From Spirochaetia bacterium (GTDB lineage Bacteria > Spirochaetota > Spirochaetia > JABMQR01): a stretch of DNA of 5,792 nucleotides. How positions within the stretch are numbered: position 1 is the first letter of the stretch; each line of letters starts with the position of its first letter. The stretch spans positions 1 to 5,792 of the forward strand of contig JADHUD010000167.1 in NCBI GenBank assembly GCA_016784705.1, written 5' to 3'. Both the position numbers and the translations under genes were made by a program. This document shows, one piece after another, positions 1 through 4,488 of the stretch. The notes under the pieces were generated by a model. It was not told the origin of the DNA. It saw only the letters and a program-made list of their open reading frames with translations, and searched no databases.

Positions 1-2013
1 GTCGAAATACTCTTTCTGGAACTGCTTACGGGATCCAAACATGGCCGGGTTCAAAAAACGGAAAAGGGCATACAATTCAGCCAGATTATTTTCGACCGGA
101 GTGCCGCTCAGAGCCAGGCGCCTCCGTCCCCGTAACAGCATGACAGCTTTAGATATCTGCGAATCAATATTCTTTATCCGCTGGGACTCATCAAGAATAA
201 CATAGAAAAAATCCTGCAGCCTAAGAGACTCAATATCATTCCTGACCGTAGCATAGGTAGTCAGAATCAGCTGGTATTTGAGACTTGCCGTCAAATCCCT
301 GTCCGGACCGTGATAGATGCAGGCAGAAAGCTGAGGGGCAAACCGTGCAATCTCGCGCAGCCAGTTCAGCAAAATACTTTTAGGCATCACAATAAGGCTG
401 GGCTGCCGGGTTTCCGGGTAGACAGTGCTCATCAACGCTATCGTCTGGATAGTTTTACCCAGACCCATATCATCTGCCAGACATCCCCCCAGAGCATGCG
501 TGTGAAGGTATTTCAGCCATTTATAGCCGATATGCTGATAGTCACGTAAAGTACCCTGCAGCAGCGGTACCGGAGCATCAGCCTGCCCAAAGGTATTGAA
601 ACCCTCCAAAATACTTCGTGATTTGAGAAAACCGATATCAGCAGTTTTTTCGTCAATAAGCTCGGCTATCAGGGGGAGGTCAAAGAAGGAGATGCTGAGA
701 TCCCCGTTTTTTCCGGGTTTCAGAAAACGCTTCAGCCGGGATATGAATTTATGTTCCACCACAGCTTTGGTGCCGTCACTGAGAATAATATAGCGGTTTT
801 TGTCATATTGTGCGAGAAAATCGGCAAGTTTGAATGTCTCTGATCCCAGATCGAGGTCGGCGCTCCCTTCCAGGAAATCAATTCCCGACCCTATACGCAG
901 GTTGAGGGTAGGTTTTATCATCCTGATCCTGAATTTTTCGAGCTCTGCCGTGCCGATCAGGATAAAACTTGAGAGTATGGTATGCAGTTCGGTCTCCAGA
1001 AAGGACAGGGCGAGTTTCGGCTGGACAATAAACAAATCGTCTAATCTGGTGAAAGTGCACTGCGGATCGTTCTTTTGCTGATGAATTTTCAAAGTCTTCT
1101 CAATAATATCTGCCGGTTCTGACAGGTCGCAGGGGCTGACAGGATGAATGTTCAGCGTGTGCTGTGTATCATCAGCCACTACCAAACTGCTCAGGTCATA
1201 GGAGTTAAGAAAGTCAAGGTCAATCTCCTGTGCGGAGCAGGCGATAGTGAGGTGCAGCGCCTTGCTGGAGTCGATGTGTTCAAGAATCAGTGCCGGCTGC
1301 GGGGTTATTCGGCCAAGGTGTTGCACCGCATATTCGTTGTGCGCAAGTTCGGCACCCGGAAAGCTGCTGAGAAAGAGGCTGAACAGAGCCCCGGCTTCTT
1401 CTTCCGGTATCGTGCAGTTGAACAGATTCAGCTGTTCGTAATGTGCAGCCGGTTCAATCCGGTAGATTTCACGGTTTGCAAGAACAAGTGATGGAGTGAG
1501 ATAGGTAAAGGGGTAGTGGTGAGAGTGAGGGTGTGGGTCGGTCTTTTTCCGCGGCTGAAAAGTCACGCAGCAGGTCAGCATTTTCTCGTTCTGTCTGTGA
1601 GTGGAAAGTACGATATTTCCTGATCCGGGGTTAAACCTGACTGGCTGCCGGTCGTTATGCAGAGTTAGGTGGCTTGAACAGTCAAGAATGGTTTCGAACA
1701 GGTCAGGATGCTCTTTCAGGTAGAGGCGGTCTTCCGTTTTTCCCCACTCAATTTTCCACGACACAGCCCCTGCAAGCCGGTTGTAGAGGGCAAGTGCCTG
1801 ATGCAAAGACCCCTGGTAGTAGTGTTCATCAACAGTTATGGGCTGATTCTGCTGGTTGCAGGTCACGATATAATAGCCGAAGTCATCTTCTCTCAGCTGG
1901 AAGCTGAATGGGCTTTTTGCCCGATCAAGTTTAGCGGTTTTGCCTGCTGCCCCGGTTGTGCTGCGTGTGCTTTTCTGATTTCTCAACAAAAGGAAGGCTG
2001 ATGGTTTGTTCAT
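1..2013 (-). CDS. SNF2-family DEAD/DEAH-box helicase, N-terminal 671 residues (C-terminus outside window)
   Basis: An uninterrupted reverse-strand frame runs from ATG at 2013 to the left edge. It encodes an SNF2/Rad54-type ATP-dependent DNA translocase; in this family ATP hydrolysis drives movement on duplex DNA or remodelling of protein-DNA complexes. Residues 1 to about 485 are a divergent N-terminal region in which I recognise no zinc finger. The ATPase lobe begins at LRDYQ (489-493) and GYKWL (496-500). It then shows Walker A LADDMGLGKT (512-521), motif Ia PKSILLNW (544-551), TTYATV (585-590), a DEAH-equivalent DESQ (608-611, with Ser where Ala or His is usual) and motif III LSGTPVENN (635-643). 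The second RecA-like lobe (motifs IV-VI) would lie beyond position 1. An in-frame TAG eight codons upstream makes this ATG the most upstream start, but no good Shine-Dalgarno precedes it. The family call is secure; the cellular role (repair, transcription recycling or defence) is not. Confidence 0.95.
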   Translation of the reverse strand, partial: MNKPSAFLLLRNQKSTRSTTGAAGKTAKLDRAKSPFSFQLREDDFGYYIVTCNQQNQPITVDEHYYQGSLHQALALYNRLAGAVSWKIEWGKTEDRLYLKEHPDLFETILDCSSHLTLHNDRQPVRFNPGSGNIVLSTHRQNEKMLTCCVTFQPRKKTDPHPHSHHYPFTYLTPSLVLANREIYRIEPAAHYEQLNLFNCTIPEEEAGALFSLFLSSFPGAELAHNEYAVQHLGRITPQPALILEHIDSSKALHLTIACSAQEIDLDFLNSYDLSSLVVADDTQHTLNIHPVSPCDLSEPADIIEKTLKIHQQKNDPQCTFTRLDDLFIVQPKLALSFLETELHTILSSFILIGTAELEKFRIRMIKPTLNLRIGSGIDFLEGSADLDLGSETFKLADFLAQYDKNRYIILSDGTKAVVEHKFISRLKRFLKPGKNGDLSISFFDLPLIAELIDEKTADIGFLKSRSILEGFNTFGQADAPVPLLQGTLRDYQHIGYKWLKYLHTHALGGCLADDMGLGKTIQTIALMSTVYPETRQPSLIVMPKSILLNWLREIARFAPQLSACIYHGPDRDLTASLKYQLILTTYATVRNDIESLRLQDFFYVILDESQRIKNIDSQISKAVMLLRGRRRLALSGTPVENNLAELYALFRFLNPAMFGSRKQFQKEYFD

Positions 2014-2074
2014 GCCCGAATAGTACCGGAATTTCTAAAATTTGTGAACAAGGGGGACGGAGGAAACAGTGTTT

Positions 2075-2099
2075 GGAAAAGGGGTCAGACCCCTTTTCC
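2075..2099. repeat. REP-like palindrome, copy A
   Basis: A perfect 12-bp arm GGAAAAGGGGTC is followed by a central A and its exact complement. It lies between the hypothetical gene ending at 2164 and the SNF2 start at 2013, both on the minus strand. It could therefore end transcription from the upstream gene before SNF2. It is the same element as the copies at 3331, 3520, 4145, 4361 and 5444. A partial arm-like string (CCTTTTCCCGACCCC, about 2109-2123) follows closely. Confidence 0.9.
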
Positions 2100-2163
2100 C
2101 ACCAGACACCTTTTCCCGACCCCCAACTGCCAGAACTGATAAGTGGTACACTTTCGCAGGCAG

Positions 2164-2580
2164 CTATTGCAATTCAGCATCAGAATAATCTGAAAAAATA
2201 TTTTCAGAGATTACCCGATTGGTTATATCATCTATATAGGTACTGAGGATGTTGTTCAGTTTTTGGTATTCCGGCCAGAGAATGGTATCAACAAATGTTA
2301 CCGGAACCATAGCCATTACCGTCGTATATTTTTGCCGGCTGTACCGGTAGGGTTTAATACCATAGCGTCTTAATAGCGCAATGAAAAGCTTTTTAGACCA
2401 CATATTTGTCATTCGAAAAGTATATTCTCTTGGAGTATCGGTTTTTTCGATGGATTTAAGGCGTTCTTTTATCCTGTCGGCCGCATCCAGCGCTGCCAGT
2501 TTTTCTCCGGTTTCCGGTGTGCCCGCAAATAAAGCCTCAATTTTTTTAAGTTTCTCAATAAGTTCCCGTTCATCAAACAT
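2164..2580 (-). CDS. Conserved protein of unknown function (138 aa)
   Basis: This 138-residue acidic/basic soluble protein has no signal peptide or membrane segment. The N-terminal third (residues 5-45, LIEKLKKIEALFAG followed by an Ala/Lys/Glu-rich stretch) is helical and coiled-coil-like. It loosely recalls the helical start of DUF2786 proteins, a weak resemblance from memory. The centre has an aromatic/basic core, WSKKLFIALLRRYGIKPYRY (about 61-80), then RQKYTTVMAMVP, then TILWPEYQKLN. I recall this pattern from small hypothetical proteins in proteobacterial accessory regions, but know no assigned function. The ATG lies in a CATG palindrome whose other strand carries the likely start of the divergent small gene. 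No convincing Shine-Dalgarno is visible (upstream ends CCTGCTGCGC). It is followed on the same strand, 150 bp later, by the SNF2 gene, with palindrome A between them. Confidence 0.75.
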   Translation of the reverse strand: MFDERELIEKLKKIEALFAGTPETGEKLAALDAADRIKERLKSIEKTDTPREYTFRMTNMWSKKLFIALLRRYGIKPYRYSRQKYTTVMAMVPVTFVDTILWPEYQKLNNILSTYIDDITNRVISENIFSDYSDAELQ

Positions 2581-2801
2581 GCGCAGCAGGATAGCAGTTA
2601 AAATTGGTGAGAGTAAAGTAGTTTATGAAAAAATGGTTGATAAAATAGCAGCGCTTCCTGAGGGGGAGAGGGACGGAGTATCTCAACGTGCGCTGCTATA
2701 ACGCCAAACGCCTGCTGTCACTGCAGAAACGTTATGCGACAAAGCGGAGTTTTATAGCAAAGCTGAACAAGGCGCTCCGACAGAAAGGAGATGTTTTATG
2801 A
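2579..2801 (+). pseudogene. Small basic protein gene with a one-base frameshift (about 73 aa if repaired), upstream of the YkgJ-like gene
   Basis: Frame one reads from ATG 2579 as MRSRIAVKIGESKVVYEKMV, then DKIAALPEGERD, to position 2674. It would then continue out of phase to a stop at 2699-2701. Skipping one base (G2675 or a neighbouring G) enters a frame reading EYLNVRCYNAKRLLSLQKRY, then ATKRSFIAKLNKALRQKGDVL, ending at TGA 2799-2801. Both halves look like real coding sequence: Leu/Lys/Arg-rich helices with no repetitive composition. The second half ends in an ATGA overlap with the next start, the usual signature of translational coupling. The downstream frame alone has no ATG; its first usable start is GTG 2688. 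Explanations are a true decay mutation, a sequencing error in the G-rich run at 2662-2676, or programmed +1 shifting. The function is not recognised. Its start overlaps the divergent 2580 start by two bases. Confidence 0.6.
2786..2790 (+). promoter_or_regulatory. Ribosome binding site of the YkgJ-like gene
   Basis: AGGAG ends seven bases before ATG 2798. It lies inside the last codons of the upstream small gene, which supports both the 2798 start and translational coupling. The nearer ATG at 2791 is excluded because its frame stops after five codons. Confidence 0.8.
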
Positions 2802-3346
2802 AATTTGAAGTTTCCAGGAAAAAAATAGCGGCTTTGGCTGCGCAGAAAGAGGACGAAAACTGGAATTTCCGCTGCTTTCTTAAAGGGTGTGATGTATCAA
2901 GTGAAGAGATCGATGCCTATTTTTACCGCTTCTACCGGATCGTATCAAAAGAAATTGACTGTACGCGATGTGCAAATTGCTGCATCAAAGTAACACCCTG
3001 CCTCAGTTTTGCTGAAATTGAGGCAATGGCAGCACATTTGGGTCTCACCTCAAGCATTTTCAGTGAGACATATCTTATTGAAGATACCGATGAAGATATG
3101 ACATATGGTACAGAGGGAAAAAATTCCGGATTGGTTTTCAAATCGCTTCCCTGTCCGCTTTTGAAAGACAATCTCTGTACTGTGTACACTTCACGGCCTG
3201 AGGACTGTCGATCCTATCCCCATCTGCATAAGCCGGACCGGGTTTTCAGTATGACCATGATTTTCGAAAATTGTTCGGTATGTCCGATAATCTACAACGT
3301 ATATGAATTGATGAAGAAGGAGTTCTGGTATGGAAAAGGGGTCTGA
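2798..3346 (+). CDS. YkgJ-like cysteine-cluster protein, C-terminus completed by the palindromic repeat
   Basis: This 182-residue cytosolic protein carries the Cys-rich signature of the YkgJ/CxxCxxCC family (zinc- or iron-sulfur-cluster-binding proteins of unknown reaction). Cys55, Cys58, Cys61, Cys62 and Cys68 form CTRCANCCIKVTPC. A second group follows: Cys119 and Cys127 in LPCPLLKDNLCTVY, then Cys137 in RPEDCRSYP, the typical C-x7-C-x3-Y-x2-RP-x2-C-R-x-(F/Y)-P end of the family. Cys159 and Cys162 lie near the C-terminus. The N-terminal 50 residues are helical and add Cys26 and Cys31. It has a strong ribosome site and is coupled by ATGA overlap to the frameshifted small gene. The last codons (GGA AAA GGG GTC TGA) lie in palindrome B, so the final residues GKGV and the stop come from the repeat. 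The ancestral end was probably around KKEFWY or beyond. The family call is firm; the substrate is unknown. Confidence 0.9.
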   Translation: MKFEVSRKKIAALAAQKEDENWNFRCFLKGCDVSSEEIDAYFYRFYRIVSKEIDCTRCANCCIKVTPCLSFAEIEAMAAHLGLTSSIFSETYLIEDTDEDMTYGTEGKNSGLVFKSLPCPLLKDNLCTVYTSRPEDCRSYPHLHKPDRVFSMTMIFENCSVCPIIYNVYELMKKEFWYGKGV

Positions 3347-3357
3347 CCCCTTTTCCA
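3331..3357. repeat. REP-like palindrome, copy B, carrying the stop codon of the YkgJ-like gene
   Basis: TGGAAAAGGGGTC, a central T and the complementary arm form a perfect 27-bp palindrome. The TGA at its centre (3344-3346) terminates the preceding reading frame. On RNA it would fold into a stem of more than 10 bp with a loop of three to five bases, so it could also act as a transcript end. Confidence 0.92.
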
Positions 3358-3372
3358 AATCTATGGGCGTGC

Positions 3373-3412
3373 CCGAATGCAGGGGTACGCCAGGTCGTCC
3401 CCCTGCATTCGG
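3373..3412. repeat. 13-bp perfect inverted repeat (hairpin 1)
   Basis: CCGAATGCAGGGG at 3373-3385 is exactly complementary to CCCCTGCATTCGG at 3400-3412, with a 14-base loop. An additional GCCCGA (3371-3376) / TCGGGC (3413-3418) pairing could form an alternative outer stem that competes for part of the left arm. Confidence 0.85.
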
Positions 3413-3432
3413 TCGGGCTATTCGGGGGTTCC

Positions 3433-3477
3433 GTCTGTATTTCAAAGCGAACCGGAAGGTTCCCTTTGAAATAAGAC
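3433..3477. repeat. Long hairpin with GGAA tetraloop (hairpin 2)
   Basis: TATTTCAAAG (3438-3447) pairs perfectly with CTTTGAAATA (3464-3473). After a C-C mismatch (3448/3463), GAACC (3449-3453) pairs with GGTTC (3458-3462), closing a GGAA loop of the GNRA type. Outside, GTCT (3433-3436) pairs with AGAC (3474-3477) across a bulged G. The sequence is unrelated to the flanking palindromes. A folded RNA or a transposase-recognised DNA hairpin are both plausible. Confidence 0.85.
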
Positions 3478-3500
3478 CGCTTCGCGCCCCTACTATCCCT

Positions 3501-3528
3501 CACGCTTGGAAAAGCACGCTTGGAAAAG
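3501..3528. repeat. 14-bp tandem direct repeat, two perfect copies
   Basis: CACGCTTGGAAAAG occurs at 3501-3514 and again directly after at 3515-3528. The second copy runs on into palindrome C, so the unit is its left arm plus a short leader. This looks like slippage or an aborted duplication of the repeat end. Confidence 0.9.
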
Positions 3529-3548
3529 GGGTCAGACCCCTTTTCCAA
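3520..3548. repeat. REP-like palindrome, copy C (fullest copy, 29 bp)
   Basis: TTGGAAAAGGGGTC, a central A and the exact complement make a perfect 29-bp palindrome. It lies 15 bases beyond the toxin stop (3564-3566 on the minus strand), so it could terminate the toxin-antitoxin transcript. Confidence 0.93.
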
Positions 3549-3563
3549 ACGTTGAAAGACGGA

Positions 3564-3836
3564 TCAACCGTATGCATTTTTTCTGTGGGAAATGTCGATG
3601 ATGAAAATCATTATTTTCTCATTTTTGATGGTATACAATAGTCGGTAATCACCTATCCGATATCTATAATAATCAGAATATTGACCTTTTAGTCTCTTAA
3701 TATTGGGTCCGTAATAGGGATTCCTTCGCAAAAGTGGATACACATACGTGGAAATCTTTTTATAGAGTTTATTAAATGCAGGTGATTCAATCTTTTTTAC
3801 GAAGCTTTCTGTTTCAGCAATTTTGAACTTATCCAA
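3564..3836 (-). CDS. RelE/ParE-family toxin of a type II toxin-antitoxin pair
   Basis: This 90-residue basic protein has the RelE/ParE fold signature. The N-terminal helices KIAETESFVKKI and FNKLYKKISTYVYPLL are followed by NPYYGPNIKRLKG (39-51), then the conserved strands YYRYRIGDYRLLYTI (56-70), then MIFIIDISHRKNAY (76-89). In RelE-type members such a protein is a ribosome-dependent mRNA endonuclease; ParE-type members poison gyrase. Sequence alone does not fix the activity. Arg58, Arg60, Arg65, His84, Arg85 and Tyr89 are the likely functional residues, by family analogy. The start is TTG at 3836, eight bases inside the end of the antitoxin gene, with GGGAAG about ten bases upstream; no ATG exists before Met76. 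Overlap with the antitoxin implies coupled translation. AT-rich coding sequence suggests acquisition. Confidence 0.88.
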   Translation of the reverse strand: MDKFKIAETESFVKKIESPAFNKLYKKISTYVYPLLRRNPYYGPNIKRLKGQYSDYYRYRIGDYRLLYTIKNEKIMIFIIDISHRKNAYG

Positions 3837-4071
3837 TTACACGGTACTTCCCGGCTTGTATTTCTTCATTTCCGGCAACAATACTTTTTAGCAGTTTTTC
3901 ATCTTCCAGGATCTCCACCATCTCTGTATCGGAAACAAAACTGTCTTCAGTAAGGTACGCTATGGTTGCATATTCAATAAAATTTGAGATAGTTCTTCTT
4001 TCACCAGCAGCTGCCAGTTTTATCAGTTGATACGTAATATCATCTATTCTCATGGTGATGGTTTTAGCCAT
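3829..4071 (-). CDS. Ribbon-helix-helix antitoxin paired with the RelE/ParE toxin
   Basis: This 80-residue protein begins with TITMRIDDITYQLIKLAA (4-21), the short DNA-binding strand and first helix of the ribbon-helix-helix (CopG/RelB-type) fold. RRTISNFIEYATIAYL (25-40) supplies the second helix. The acidic C-terminal part (DTEMVEILEDEKLL, then AGKYRVIG) is the expected toxin-binding tail. By family knowledge it neutralises the toxin and represses its own operon. ATG 4071 has a strong ribosome site and is first in the operon, with the toxin gene overlapping its last eight bases. The three phased TTGAATA boxes just upstream are probable operators. Confidence 0.88.
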   Translation of the reverse strand: MAKTITMRIDDITYQLIKLAAAGERRTISNFIEYATIAYLTEDSFVSDTEMVEILEDEKLLKSIVAGNEEIQAGKYRVIG

Positions 4072-4075
4072 ACGA

Positions 4076-4083
4076 CCTCCCTG
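4076..4083 (-). promoter_or_regulatory. Ribosome binding site of the antitoxin
   Basis: On the reverse strand AGGGAGGT lies four bases before ATG 4071. It is the strongest Shine-Dalgarno in the window. The toxin's own site is much weaker, in keeping with antitoxin being made in excess. Confidence 0.8.
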
Positions 4084-4128
4084 TATTCAATATTATTCAA
4101 ATGTACTATAAAATATTCAAACTATCAA
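4084..4128 (-). promoter_or_regulatory. Phased TTGAATA operator boxes and candidate promoter of the toxin-antitoxin operon
   Basis: On the reverse strand TTGAATA occurs at 4120-4114, 4100-4094 and 4090-4084. Starts are 20 and 10 bases apart, that is two turns and one turn of B-DNA, as expected for side-by-side ribbon-helix-helix dimers on one face of the helix. A candidate promoter is TTGAAT (4120-4115), a 17-base spacer and AATAAT (4097-4092). An alternative is TTGATA (4128-4123) with TACATT (4105-4100). Either would be covered by the boxes, giving autorepression. This is inferred from spacing and similarity. Confidence 0.55.
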
Positions 4129-4144
4129 TAGAGGAAATGGGGTC

Positions 4145-4173
4145 TTGGAAAAGGGGTCTGACCCCTCTTCCAA
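4145..4173. repeat. REP-like palindrome, copy D (one mismatch)
   Basis: TTGGAAAAGGGGTC, a central T and a right arm carrying one C in place of T (GACCCCTCTTCCAA). It lies upstream of the toxin-antitoxin control region and starts the gene-free stretch shared with copy E. Confidence 0.88.
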
Positions 4174-4360
4174 ACTTTGCTTTGAGTTGCCGAACCAGGT
4201 ACGTTTTCCACAAACGGCCATCTTTCCAGGAGGAAGGAGTGGTAACTTATTTTAAGGTAAAGGAATAAGAATAGCTGGTTTGGGGTTGTCCATTTTTGGG
4301 AACCCGGTATCGATTCCACAAAAAGACACATTTTCAGTGGAAGTAAAGCCGGAATGAATA
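4174..4360. other. Gene-free spacer between palindromes D and E
   Basis: No credible gene is seen on either strand. The stretch holds a spaced imperfect direct repeat (4192-4214 and 4300-4322, 18 of 23 bases identical) and weak pairings such as GGGTT 4283-4287 / AACCC 4301-4305. A small hairpin-like CTTTCC-AGGA-GGAAGG lies near 4223-4238. The spacing between palindromes D and E resembles that of the composite block at 3331-3548, so this may be a decayed second block. Confidence 0.45.
4192..4322. repeat. Imperfect 23-bp direct repeat, units 108 bp apart
   Basis: The unit GAACC-x-GGTA-xxxx-TTCCACAAA occurs at 4192-4214 and 4300-4322 with five differences. The second unit also pairs partly with the preceding TTTTTGGGAA. 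Origin unknown; it may be the remains of a small mobile element. Confidence 0.5.
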
Positions 4361-4387
4361 ATTAAAGGGGTCTGACCTCTTTTCCAA
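4361..4387. repeat. REP-like palindrome, copy E (degenerate)
   Basis: The left arm has lost its outer TTGG (ATTAAAGGGGTC remains), and the right arm reads GACCTCTTTTCCAA with one substitution. It is clearly the same family, but the outer stem can no longer pair fully. Confidence 0.75.
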
Positions 4388-4488
4388 AAAACTTTTCTAG
4401 AAAAAATTTTCAAAAATTTGAATTTTTATCACTGTTTTCTCAGTAGATAGTAGTAAGACTAAAAAAAATTACAAACAGGGATGAAAAA
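4388..4488 (+). promoter_or_regulatory. AT-rich leader of the Rpn-family gene
   Basis: This strongly AT-rich leader contains the 12-bp palindrome TTTTCTAGAAAA (4393-4404) and TTCAAA/TTTGAA (about 4409-4422). TTGAAT at 4418-4423 with TAGATA at 4444-4449 is a possible promoter, but the spacer (20) is long. AGGG at 4477-4480 lies eight bases before ATG 4489 as a modest ribosome site. ATG 4481 immediately upstream gives a three-residue frame (ATG AAA AAA TGA) overlapping the gene start. Confidence 0.4.

Larger units (their letters stand above)
3331..3548. repeat. Composite BIME-like block: palindrome, hairpin, hairpin, palindrome
   Basis: Two copies of the palindrome (3331-3357 with central T, 3520-3548 with central A) bracket about 160 bp. 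Inside are two independent, near-perfect hairpins (3373-3412 and 3433-3477) and a 14-bp tandem duplication (3501-3528). No convincing coding frame crosses it; the open frames here merely read the repeats (EKGSDPF peptides). Its organisation matches bacterial interspersed mosaic elements or a small non-autonomous (MITE-like) element. A structured RNA is the other possibility. No flanking target duplication was noticed. Confidence 0.6.

Noticed and set aside
310..1491. Several plus-strand open frames opposite the SNF2 gene
   Set aside because: They are antisense to an uninterrupted reading frame with clear helicase motifs and have no family features of their own.
1674..2246. Plus-strand frames at the SNF2 start and across palindrome A
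   Set aside because: Low-complexity translation, antisense to SNF2 or reading through the palindrome (EKGSDPF); no ribosome site.
3361..3480. A known riboswitch, T-box or tRNA in the structured block
   Set aside because: No recognisable conserved core or cloverleaf, and the block lies downstream of one gene and at the 3' side of another rather than in a leader.
3191..3641. Open frames on both strands across the composite repeat block, with EKGSDPF peptides
   Set aside because: The peptide is simply the translation of the palindrome in one frame. The frames overlap the YkgJ-like and toxin genes and have Pro/Arg-rich, unfamily-like sequence.
4125..4331. 68-residue minus-strand frame with an internal FVES/FVEN-x-PGS repeat
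   Set aside because: The repeat reflects the imperfect DNA direct repeat, and the end reads through palindrome D; no ribosome site and no family resemblance.
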